A stretch of DNA of 11,882 nucleotides, from contig CASEDN010000008.1 in assembly GCA_949286645.1 (NCBI GenBank), positions 1 to 11,882 of the forward strand, written 5' to 3'. A model generated the notes under the pieces. It saw only the letters and a list, made by a program, of their open reading frames with translations. It was not told where the DNA came from and did not search any database. The translations under genes and the position numbers were made by a program. Source of the stretch: an uncultured bacterium (GTDB lineage Bacteria; Bacillota_I; Bacilli_A; RF39; UBA660). Below, one piece after another: positions 6,620 through 11,467 of this stretch; positions within the stretch are counted from its first letter, which is position 1; every line of letters starts with the position of its first letter.

Positions 6620-7717
6620 ATGAGTTTAAAAGCAGGAATTATAGGACTACCTAATGTAGGTAAAAGTACATTATTTAATGCCTTAACAAAAACACATATT
6701 TTAGCAGAAAACTATCCCTTCGCAACAATTGACCCAAATGTAGGAATAGTAAATGTTAAAGATAACAGAATTGATAAACTATCTAGTATGTATAATCCTA
6801 AAAGAACAATTTATACAAGTTATGAATTTATTGATATAGCAGGACTTGTAAAGGGAGCAAGTAAAGGAGAAGGGCTAGGTAATAAGTTCTTATCACATAT
6901 AAGAGAAGTAGATGCTATCTGTGAAGTAGTAAGATGTTTTGATAATGGTAATATCATCCATGTAGATGGTAATATAGACCCTATAAGAGATATAGAAACA
7001 ATTAACTTAGAACTTGCTCTAGCAGACTTAGAAACAGTAACTAATAGAATAAATAGAATTAGTAAAAAAGCTAGAATGAGTAAAGATAAAGATGAAATTT
7101 TAGAGTATGAAACACTAGAAAAGTTAAGAAAAGCCTTAGAAGAAAATACTCCAATAAGATTACTTGATTTAACAAAAGAAGAGAAATCTATCATCAAAAG
7201 TTTTAATCTTCTAACAGAAAAGCCATTGATTTACCTTGCAAATGTTAATGAAAATGATTTAGGAACTGACAACGAGTATGTAAAAAAAGTTAAAGAATAT
7301 GCTAGCAAAGAAAATGCTAAAGTAATAGAAATATGTGCCAAAGTAGAAGAAGAGTTAAGTGAACTAGATGATGTAGACGAAAAAGAAATGTTAGAAGCTT
7401 TAGGACTTGAAAAAAGTGGTCTAGATTCTTTAATATCAGCAACATACGATTTATTAGGACTTGCAACCTATTTTACCGTAGGGCCTGATGAAGTAAGAGC
7501 CTGGACTTTTAAAAAAGGGATGAATGCAAAAAGCTGTGCCGGTATTATCCATACAGATTTTGAAAAAGGTTTTATTAAAGCCGAAGTTATATCTTATGAA
7601 GACTTAATAGAGTGTGGTAGTGAATTAAAAGCAAGAGAAGCAGGTCGTGCAAGACTTGAAGGAAAAGATTATTTAATGCAAGATGGAGATATTTGTCACT
7701 TTAGATTTAATGTATAA
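6620..7717 (+). CDS. ychF: Redox-regulated ATPase YchF (Obg-like ATPase, OLA1 family)
   Basis: YchF is a ribosome-associated P-loop protein of the Obg group that prefers ATP to GTP and is implicated in translation and oxidative-stress control. The 365-residue product is full length compared with the usual 363-366. The P loop GLPNVGKST is at 9-17, the switch segment NYPFATIDPNVG at 31-42 and DIAGLVKGAS at 72-81. The G4 position reads NVNE (208-211) instead of the NKxD of GTPases, as expected for the ATP-specific family. Residues about 130-175 form the coiled-coil arm, and 282-365 form the TGS-like RNA-binding domain ending in the characteristic HFRFNV. The ATG at 6620 follows AGAGGTAA. The gene has its own promoter and ends at a terminator shared with the converging downstream gene. 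Certain as to family. Confidence 0.98.
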   Translation: MSLKAGIIGLPNVGKSTLFNALTKTHILAENYPFATIDPNVGIVNVKDNRIDKLSSMYNPKRTIYTSYEFIDIAGLVKGASKGEGLGNKFLSHIREVDAICEVVRCFDNGNIIHVDGNIDPIRDIETINLELALADLETVTNRINRISKKARMSKDKDEILEYETLEKLRKALEENTPIRLLDLTKEEKSIIKSFNLLTEKPLIYLANVNENDLGTDNEYVKKVKEYASKENAKVIEICAKVEEELSELDDVDEKEMLEALGLEKSGLDSLISATYDLLGLATYFTVGPDEVRAWTFKKGMNAKSCAGIIHTDFEKGFIKAEVISYEDLIECGSELKAREAGRARLEGKDYLMQDGDICHFRFNV

Positions 7718-7780
7718 GAAAAATAGATATGTTTTATTTTGAAAAAATAGATGAATAGAGCATAAAATGATAATTAAAAT

Positions 7781-7826
7781 AAAAAAGGATGTTAAAATTG
7801 TAATATATTATTAACAGCCTTTTTTT
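7781..7826. terminator. Probable bidirectional terminator between ychF and the DUF4352 gene
   Basis: The left arm AAAAAAGGATGTTAA (7781-7795) pairs with TTAACAGCCTTTTTT (7811-7825), with one A.G mismatch and a 15-base AT loop. There is a T run on the plus strand (7820-7826) and an A run at the other end, which gives a T run on the minus strand. It sits between two converging genes, overlapping the stop codon of the leftward one, and can end both transcripts. Confidence 0.82.
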
Positions 7827-8385
7827 AATCTAAAGTCCATTCAAAAGTATAATCATCATCTATTAAAACATTGTTATAATACCTAATTTTTAATCCAGTA
7901 TCCCCTTGTTTTTGTTCCCAGATAATAACACCTTCAATTGTGCCACCAGCATCAAGTTCACCACTATTTAATAATACATCATCTTCAGCAGTAATACTAT
8001 AAACTGATGCTTCTACTCCAGATCCATTTACCATTTGAAAGTCTAATGCATTATACGAAACCTTTTCATCACTATTATTTTTAATATTAATAGTAACCTT
8101 TACATATTCATACCCGTCTTTAGCTTGAAAAAATTGATTTTCTCCCTTTGTTTTCTCAACGTTTGTTATTGAATATTCAACATCATTGTAAGTAACTGTA
8201 TCACTTTGATTATATTCCCTTTGAAAGTTATCATCTTTCTTACCTCCAAAAGCTGCTGATATAATAGCAATTACTATAATTCCAAGTAATATCCATCTTA
8301 CTATATGCCTTTGTTTCTTATGGCAATTTGGACAAACTTTAGCTCTTTCATCAATTTCTGATTGACAATACTTACACTTTTTCAT
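7825..8385 (-). CDS. Zinc-ribbon, single-membrane-span protein with extracellular DUF4352-like domain
   Basis: The 186-residue product begins with a zinc ribbon of two CxxC knuckles, Cys4/Cys7 and Cys18/Cys21 (CKYC and CPNC). A basic stretch (KKQRHIVR, 23-30) leads into one membrane helix at about 29-47. The basic residues before the helix predict a cytoplasmic ribbon and an external C-terminal domain. Residues 60-186 look like DUF4352: YEYVKVTINIKNNSDEKV at 92-109, a DFQMVNGSG strand at 115-123, and the ELDAGGTIEGVIIW segment at 143-156, an immunoglobulin-like beta sandwich found in many Bacillota surface proteins. Function is unknown. The start is set by AAAGGAGGT (8390-8398, minus strand) 4 bases before the ATG. 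It diverges from an XRE regulator, with operator-like repeats between them, so that regulator probably controls it. The pair interrupts the usual ychF-rpsF adjacency. Confidence 0.85.
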   Translation of the reverse strand: MKKCKYCQSEIDERAKVCPNCHKKQRHIVRWILLGIIVIAIISAAFGGKKDDNFQREYNQSDTVTYNDVEYSITNVEKTKGENQFFQAKDGYEYVKVTINIKNNSDEKVSYNALDFQMVNGSGVEASVYSITAEDDVLLNSGELDAGGTIEGVIIWEQKQGDTGLKIRYYNNVLIDDDYTFEWTLD

Positions 8386-8406
8386 CTTTACCTCCTTTCA
8401 ATATTT

Positions 8407-8435
8407 ATTATAACACAACCTCACCGAATAGTTGA
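8407..8435 (-). promoter_or_regulatory. Leftward promoter of the zinc-ribbon/DUF4352 gene
   Basis: On the minus strand a perfect TATAAT (8412-8407) has the TGT extension (8415-8413). The -35 position 17 bases away (TCAACT, 8435-8430) is weak and lies inside operator-like repeat 1. The leader before the ribosome site would be only a few bases. Confidence 0.65.
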
Positions 8436-8436
8436 G
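8420..8436. repeat. Operator-like dyad, copy 1
   Basis: CTCACCGAATAGTTGAG is an imperfect dyad (CTCA and TGAG arms). Its first half is nearly identical to a second copy 23 bp downstream. It covers the -35 region and spacer of the leftward promoter, so a bound regulator would block that gene. Confidence 0.7.
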
Positions 8437-8440
8437 TATA

Positions 8441-8469
8441 TTTTCACCGAATAAGTGAGAAAATATATT
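8441..8469 (+). promoter_or_regulatory. Rightward promoter of the XRE regulator gene
   Basis: TTTTCA (8441-8446, four of six matches to a -35) is 17 bases from TATATT (8464-8469). Operator-like repeat 2 fills most of the spacer, which suggests autoregulation. The expected transcript starts close to the ribosome site AGGAAGGGTGATG at 8471-8483. Confidence 0.5.
8443..8459. repeat. Operator-like dyad, copy 2
   Basis: TTCACCGAATAAGTGAG has the dyad TCAC-N7-GTGA and shares the TCACCGAATA core with copy 1. The 23-bp spacing is a little over two helical turns, so two regulator dimers could bind nearly the same face of the DNA. I saw no other copy in the window. Confidence 0.7.
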
Positions 8470-8488
8470 TAGGAAGGGTGATGAGATA

Positions 8489-8752
8489 ATGAATGATAAA
8501 AATGATGAAAACTATATTTATTATCTTGTAGCCCATAATCTAAAAATAGAACGAAAGAAAAAAGAATTAACACAAAGTAAATTTGCAGAGCTATGTAATT
8601 ATAGTGATGGCTTTATAATGAATATTGAAAGTAAAAAATATCATCAAACATTCAGTTTAGGTACATTATGGCGATTTGCTAAAGTTTTAGATATTGATAT
8701 TAGAGAATTATTCAAACCAATTGAAAGTAATAAAAGTCAAGATGCCAAATAA
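8489..8752 (+). CDS. XRE-family (Cro/CI-type) transcriptional regulator
   Basis: This 87-residue protein is almost entirely one helix-turn-helix domain of the XRE family. The first helix starts near residue 10, followed by LKIERKKKELTQSKFAELCN (18-37) with the typical R-x-x-x-x-LTQ-x-x-FA pattern. SDGFIMNIESKKYH (39-52) contains the recognition helix, and FSLGTLWRFAKVLDIDIREL (55-74) forms the last two helices. No extra sensing or peptidase domain is visible. The start has ribosome site AGGAAGGGTGATG. The gene diverges from the zinc-ribbon/DUF4352 gene with two dyad repeats in the 103-bp gap, the classic layout of a local autoregulator. I infer that it represses itself and its neighbour; the inducing signal is unknown. 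Confidence 0.9.
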   Translation: MNDKNDENYIYYLVAHNLKIERKKKELTQSKFAELCNYSDGFIMNIESKKYHQTFSLGTLWRFAKVLDIDIRELFKPIESNKSQDAK

Positions 8753-8757
8753 AATTT

Positions 8758-8784
8758 AAAGAAAAAGATAGACTTTTCTTTTTT
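8758..8784 (+). terminator. Weak AT-rich terminator after the XRE gene
   Basis: AAAGAAAAAG (8758-8767) can pair with CTTTTCTTT (8773-8781) with one bulged A and a 5-base loop, followed by T-rich sequence. It is mostly A-T pairs and shares bases with the rpsF promoter, so its strength is doubtful. Confidence 0.45.
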
Positions 8785-8797
8785 CTTTTGCTATAAT
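8769..8797 (+). promoter_or_regulatory. Promoter of the rpsF-ssb-rpsR operon
   Basis: TAGACT (8769-8774, four of six -35 matches) is 17 bases from a perfect TATAAT (8792-8797) with a TGC extension (8789-8791). This is among the best promoters in the window, as expected for ribosomal protein genes. The expected start lies around 8803-8805. Confidence 0.75.
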
Positions 8798-8803
8798 ACT
8801 ACC

Positions 8804-8858
8804 GAGTATTTAAAATGCTCCTTACCTAGAAATAGGTCTTATGTCCAGAAGGAGGTGT
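8804..8858 (+). promoter_or_regulatory. Structured rpsF leader with an anti-Shine-Dalgarno; possible S6:S18 autoregulatory site
   Basis: The roughly 60-base leader can fold in two ways. Hairpin A pairs GAGTATT (8804-8810) with AATGCTC (8814-8820). Alternatively CTCCTT (8818-8823) is a perfect complement of AAGGAG (8849-8854), the core of the rpsF ribosome site; between them is a perfect ACCTA-GAAA-TAGGT hairpin (8824-8837). The two folds share bases 8818-8820 and so exclude each other. In many bacteria the S6:S18 complex binds a CCG-containing element in the rpsF leader. A CCG is present at 8802-8804, but it sits at or just upstream of the predicted transcription start, so assignment to that class is tentative. 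Confidence 0.5.
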
Positions 8859-8863
8859 GTTTA

Positions 8864-9151
8864 ATGACAAATTATGAAATCATGTTTATCGTTAAACCAG
8901 ATTTAGAAGAAGCTGCTATAAAAAAAGAAGCAGAAAATCTAAAGAAAGTTTTAACTGATAGAAAATGTAAGATTAATGAAGAAAAAGCAATGGGACAAAA
9001 AGAATTAGCTTATGAAATGAACAAATATAAAAATGGTTATTATTTCTTATATGTTGTAGAAGCAACTCATGAAGCAATTTCTGAATTTGACCGTCTAGCT
9101 CGTCTAAACGAAAATATTTTACGTCATTTAGTTATTAGAGTAGACGATTAA
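8864..9151 (+). CDS. rpsF: 30S ribosomal protein S6
   Basis: S6 binds the central domain of 16S rRNA as a heterodimer with S18, whose gene is two positions downstream. I place the start at ATG 8864 (95 residues). It is preceded by a near-ideal ribosome site AAGGAGGTGT (8849-8858), and the protein then begins TNYEIMFIVKPDL like other S6 proteins. An in-frame GTG at 8855 lies inside that ribosome site and is rejected. Internal landmarks are the GQKELAYEMNKYKNGYYF segment (about 44-62), which matches the family G-x-(R/K)-x-LAYxIxKxxxGxY pattern, and the C-terminal LNENILRHLVIR. Length is normal. It heads the rpsF-ssb-rpsR operon; its leader may give feedback control. Confidence 0.98.
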   Translation: MTNYEIMFIVKPDLEEAAIKKEAENLKKVLTDRKCKINEEKAMGQKELAYEMNKYKNGYYFLYVVEATHEAISEFDRLARLNENILRHLVIRVDD

Positions 9152-9165
9152 GAAAAGAGGTATTT

Positions 9166-9675
9166 ATGAATAAAGTATTTTTAATAGGTCGCTTAACTCG
9201 TGATCCTGAACTTCGTTATACAGGTAACAATACAGCAGTAGCAAGTTTTACTATTGCCGTTAATAGAACTTATAATAACCAAGCAGGAGAAAGAGAAGCA
9301 GACTTTATACCGGTTGTTGTATGGCGTAGACAAGCTGAAAGTGTTAAAAACTATCTATCACAAGGTAGTCAAGTAGCAGTAGAAGGACGTATTCAAGTAC
9401 GTAACTATGATGATCAAAATGGACAACGTCGTTACGTTACTGAAGTAATCGCTGATAGTGTTGAATTTATTGGTTCAAAAAGAGATAATCAATCATCAGG
9501 AACTAGTAACTATAGTAATCCATCAGCACCTGCTCAATCTAACCAACCAGCAGAGCCAACTCCATATGACTTTAAAGATGAACCATCATCAAATAATGGA
9601 ACTGATATTTCAAGTAATCCATATGCCGATTTTGGGGCAAGTATTGAAATTGATGATAGTGAATTACCATTTTAA
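9166..9675 (+). CDS. ssb: Single-stranded DNA-binding protein SSB
   Basis: SSB coats single-stranded DNA during replication, repair and recombination and recruits partners through its C-terminal tip. The 169-residue product has the OB fold at about 1-104: MNKVFLIGRLTRDPELRYT at 1-19, VASFTIAVNR at 25-34, ADFIPVVVWRRQAE at 45-58, SQVAVEGRIQVRNYDDQNG at 68-86. A flexible Ser/Asn/Pro/Gln-rich linker (about 108-155) follows, and then the acidic tip IDDSELPF (162-169), which is fully conserved. Its place between rpsF and rpsR is the common Bacillota arrangement. It starts 14 bases after rpsF behind AGAGG. A long overlapping frame within its 3' half is only a shadow. Confidence 0.98.
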   Translation: MNKVFLIGRLTRDPELRYTGNNTAVASFTIAVNRTYNNQAGEREADFIPVVVWRRQAESVKNYLSQGSQVAVEGRIQVRNYDDQNGQRRYVTEVIADSVEFIGSKRDNQSSGTSNYSNPSAPAQSNQPAEPTPYDFKDEPSSNNGTDISSNPYADFGASIEIDDSELPF

Positions 9676-9695
9676 AAGAAGGGAGGAAACAGTCT

Positions 9696-9932
9696 ATGGC
9701 TAAAGACTTTAAAGAACATAAAGAATTTGGACGTCGTAAAAAGAAAGTATGCTTAATGTGTACTGGAAAAGACGTTAACTATAAAGATGTAGATACATTA
9801 AAAAGATTTATAAACGATAGAGGTAAAATAGTTCCTCGTCGTGTAACAGGAACTTGTGCTCGTCATCAAAGACATATAGCAAGAGAAATTAAAAGAGCAA
9901 GAGCTATTGGTCTATTACCATTTACAAAGTAA
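9696..9932 (+). CDS. rpsR: 30S ribosomal protein S18 (cysteine-containing form)
   Basis: S18 joins S6 on the platform of the small subunit. The 78-residue product has the family core: KVCLMCTGKDVNYKDVDTLK (17-36), FINDRGKIVPRRVTGTCARHQR (38-59) and the basic C-terminus with RARAIGLLPF (67-76). Cys19, Cys22, Cys54 and His57 form a plausible zinc site; as I recall, B. subtilis S18 lacks these ligands. The N-terminus (MAKDFKEHKEFGRRKKK) is more acidic than usual. It starts 20 bases after ssb behind GGGAGG (9681-9686) and ends at a strong terminator, closing the operon. Confidence 0.97.
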   Translation: MAKDFKEHKEFGRRKKKVCLMCTGKDVNYKDVDTLKRFINDRGKIVPRRVTGTCARHQRHIAREIKRARAIGLLPFTK

Positions 9933-9956
9933 ATAGAAACAACTATTTACTTTTTT
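9926..9956 (+). terminator. Terminator of the rpsF-ssb-rpsR operon
   Basis: AAAGTAAATAG (9926-9936) pairs perfectly with CTATTTACTTT (9943-9953) over 11 bp around a 6-base loop, followed by a T run to 9956. The left arm overlaps the end of rpsR. Confidence 0.92.
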
Positions 9957-9966
9957 CATTACAGAT

Positions 9967-9995
9967 TTTACTTATCACTTAAAATAGTATATAAT
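9967..9995 (+). promoter_or_regulatory. Promoter of the DHH-rplI-dnaB unit
   Basis: TTTACT (9967-9972, four of six matches) is 17 bases from a perfect TATAAT (9990-9995). It lies between the rpsR terminator and the DHH gene, whose ribosome site is AAAAGGAGG at 10010-10018. Confidence 0.65.
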
Positions 9996-10022
9996 ATTAG
10001 CAAGGGATAAAAGGAGGATCTA

Positions 10023-11015
10023 ATGAAATTAATAGAAAGAAAAAAAGAACTAAGAAAAAAAATAAAATCTGCTAAAACAGTTTTTATCATGGCACATAAA
10101 GATTTAGATTTAGATGCCCTAGGTAGTTCTATAGGTCTTTACATTATCTTAGAAAAATTAAATAAAAATTGTTTTCTAATTATTAATGATACTAAGCATG
10201 AATCAGGTGTATCTAAAGTCTTTAAAGAACTAGAAGGATGCTTAAATATAATTAATGATAATGAAATAGAAACAAACCTTTATATAAGAAGCAAGAAAAA
10301 CTTACTAGTAATACTAGATACAAACAAAGAAGAATTAATTCAATCAAATAATGCTATAAATTATTTTGATAAAGAGAATATCATTATCCTAGACCATCAT
10401 GAATTAGGTGAAACATCTATTGATGCTGGCCTTAGAATAATAGATAACGATATATCTAGTACTTGTGAGATGATTACTAATTTAATAGAGACTTACAAAA
10501 TGGAACTAGACCCTTATTATGTAACTCTTTTATTATCAGGAATAGTCCTAGATACTAATAACTTTACATTAAAGACAAACTCTGAAACATATTATGCCGC
10601 ATACTATCTAGCAAGTATGGGAGCAAGTACTAAGAAAGTTCAGTATCTTCTAAAACAAGATTTAAAAGAGTATATAGAAAGACAAAAAGTAATAACTAAT
10701 GTCGATGTTATAAATAATAGAATCGCTATCGCTAAAGGTAGTCCTTATACAGTATATCGTAAAGAAGAAATAGCAAAAATTGCCGATACTCTTTTATTCT
10801 TTAACGATATAGAAGCATCATTTGTTATCGCTAAAACTACATCTAAAACTATTTCTGTTAGTGGAAGAAGTTTAGGTAACTATGATATTTCTAAAATACT
10901 TACTCCATTAGGTGGAGGAGGAAATAAAACAGTAGGAGCCGCTAGAATTAGTGATAGTGCTATTAGTAAAGTTGAAACAAAACTAAAACAAATCTTAAAA
11001 AAAGAGGAGGAATAG
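10023..11015 (+). CDS. Stand-alone DHH-DHHA1 phosphodiesterase at the gdpP locus (probable cyclic-di-AMP phosphodiesterase)
   Basis: This 330-residue protein corresponds to the C-terminal half of GdpP (YybT), the cyclic-di-AMP phosphodiesterase encoded between rpsR and rplI in Bacillus. It lacks the two membrane helices, PAS and degenerate GGDEF domains that make GdpP about 659 residues long. DHH motifs are AHKDLDLDALGSS (24-36; His25, Asp29, Asp31), Asp99 in ILDTN, the DHH triad 124-126 and Asp177 in LDTNNF, so the metal ligands are present. The DHHA1 domain ends in PLGGGGNKTVGAA (295-307). There the usual His after the glycines (GGGH) is Asn301, and DTH of B. subtilis GdpP is DTN (99-101). 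Short DHH-DHHA1 enzymes (DhhP/Pde2, mycoplasma PdeM) cleave cyclic-di-AMP or pApA. A strong ribosome site at the ATG argues against a lost upstream half. Substrate is inferred. Confidence 0.88.
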   Translation: MKLIERKKELRKKIKSAKTVFIMAHKDLDLDALGSSIGLYIILEKLNKNCFLIINDTKHESGVSKVFKELEGCLNIINDNEIETNLYIRSKKNLLVILDTNKEELIQSNNAINYFDKENIIILDHHELGETSIDAGLRIIDNDISSTCEMITNLIETYKMELDPYYVTLLLSGIVLDTNNFTLKTNSETYYAAYYLASMGASTKKVQYLLKQDLKEYIERQKVITNVDVINNRIAIAKGSPYTVYRKEEIAKIADTLLFFNDIEASFVIAKTTSKTISVSGRSLGNYDISKILTPLGGGGNKTVGAARISDSAISKVETKLKQILKKEEE

Positions 11016-11016
11016 T

Positions 11017-11457
11017 ATGGAAGTAATCTTTATAAAAGATTTAAAAGGACAAGGTAAAAAAGGCGAAATAAAAGAAGTAAAAGATGGCTATGCTGAAAAC
11101 TTCTTAATAAAAAAAGGCTATGCGATTAAATCTACTAAAAGTTCCCTAGAAAAATTAGAAGATGAGAACAAAGCCAAAGCTAAAGAAGAAGAGAAAGCTA
11201 AAAAAGAAGCTTTAAGTATAAAAGAAAAACTAGAAAAAGTAACTTTAACTTTTAAAGTTAAAACAGGAGATAATGATAAAGTCTTTGGAAGTATTAGTGT
11301 TAAACAAATAAAAGAAGCTTTAAAAGAAAAAGGCTATGACTTTGATAAAAGTATGATTAAACTAACAAGTTCTCCTTCATCTTTAGGCTTTCATAACATT
11401 GAAGTAGAATTACATAAAAATATAACTGCCAAAGTAAAAATACATTTAGTTAAGTAG
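11017..11457 (+). CDS. rplI: 50S ribosomal protein L9
   Basis: L9 binds 23S rRNA with its N-terminal domain and reaches across the ribosome with its C-terminal domain. The 146-residue product starts MEVIFIKDLKGQGKKGEIKE, followed by VKDGYAENFLIKKGYA (21-36), the signature region of L9. A long charged helix rich in Lys, Glu and Ala spans about 40-75, and the C-terminal domain includes VFGSISVKQIKEALK (88-102). Length is normal (about 149 in Bacillus). It begins one base after the DHH gene stop behind GAGGAGG and is followed closely by dnaB, as in Bacillus. Confidence 0.98.
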   Translation: MEVIFIKDLKGQGKKGEIKEVKDGYAENFLIKKGYAIKSTKSSLEKLEDENKAKAKEEEKAKKEALSIKEKLEKVTLTFKVKTGDNDKVFGSISVKQIKEALKEKGYDFDKSMIKLTSSPSSLGFHNIEVELHKNITAKVKIHLVK

Positions 11458-11467
11458 GTGATGATAA

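Noticed and set aside
7545..7553. TTATCCATA resembling a DnaA box
   Set aside because: One mismatch, isolated, inside ychF, with no cluster of boxes or AT-rich unwinding region, so not an origin.
7718..7780. Possible second hairpin or small gene just after ychF
   Set aside because: Only a 6-bp TTTTAT/ATAAAA pairing at long distance and no start with a ribosome site; AT richness explains it.
8855..8863. GTG as the rpsF start
   Set aside because: It lies inside the ribosome site AAGGAGGTGT. ATG 8864 has proper spacing and gives the conserved S6 N-terminus.
9458..9703. 81-codon frame overlapping the 3' half of ssb
   Set aside because: It shadows the ssb linker and tail in another frame, has a composition unlike a real protein (Gln/His/Leu/Ile runs) and no independent ribosome site or homology I recognise.
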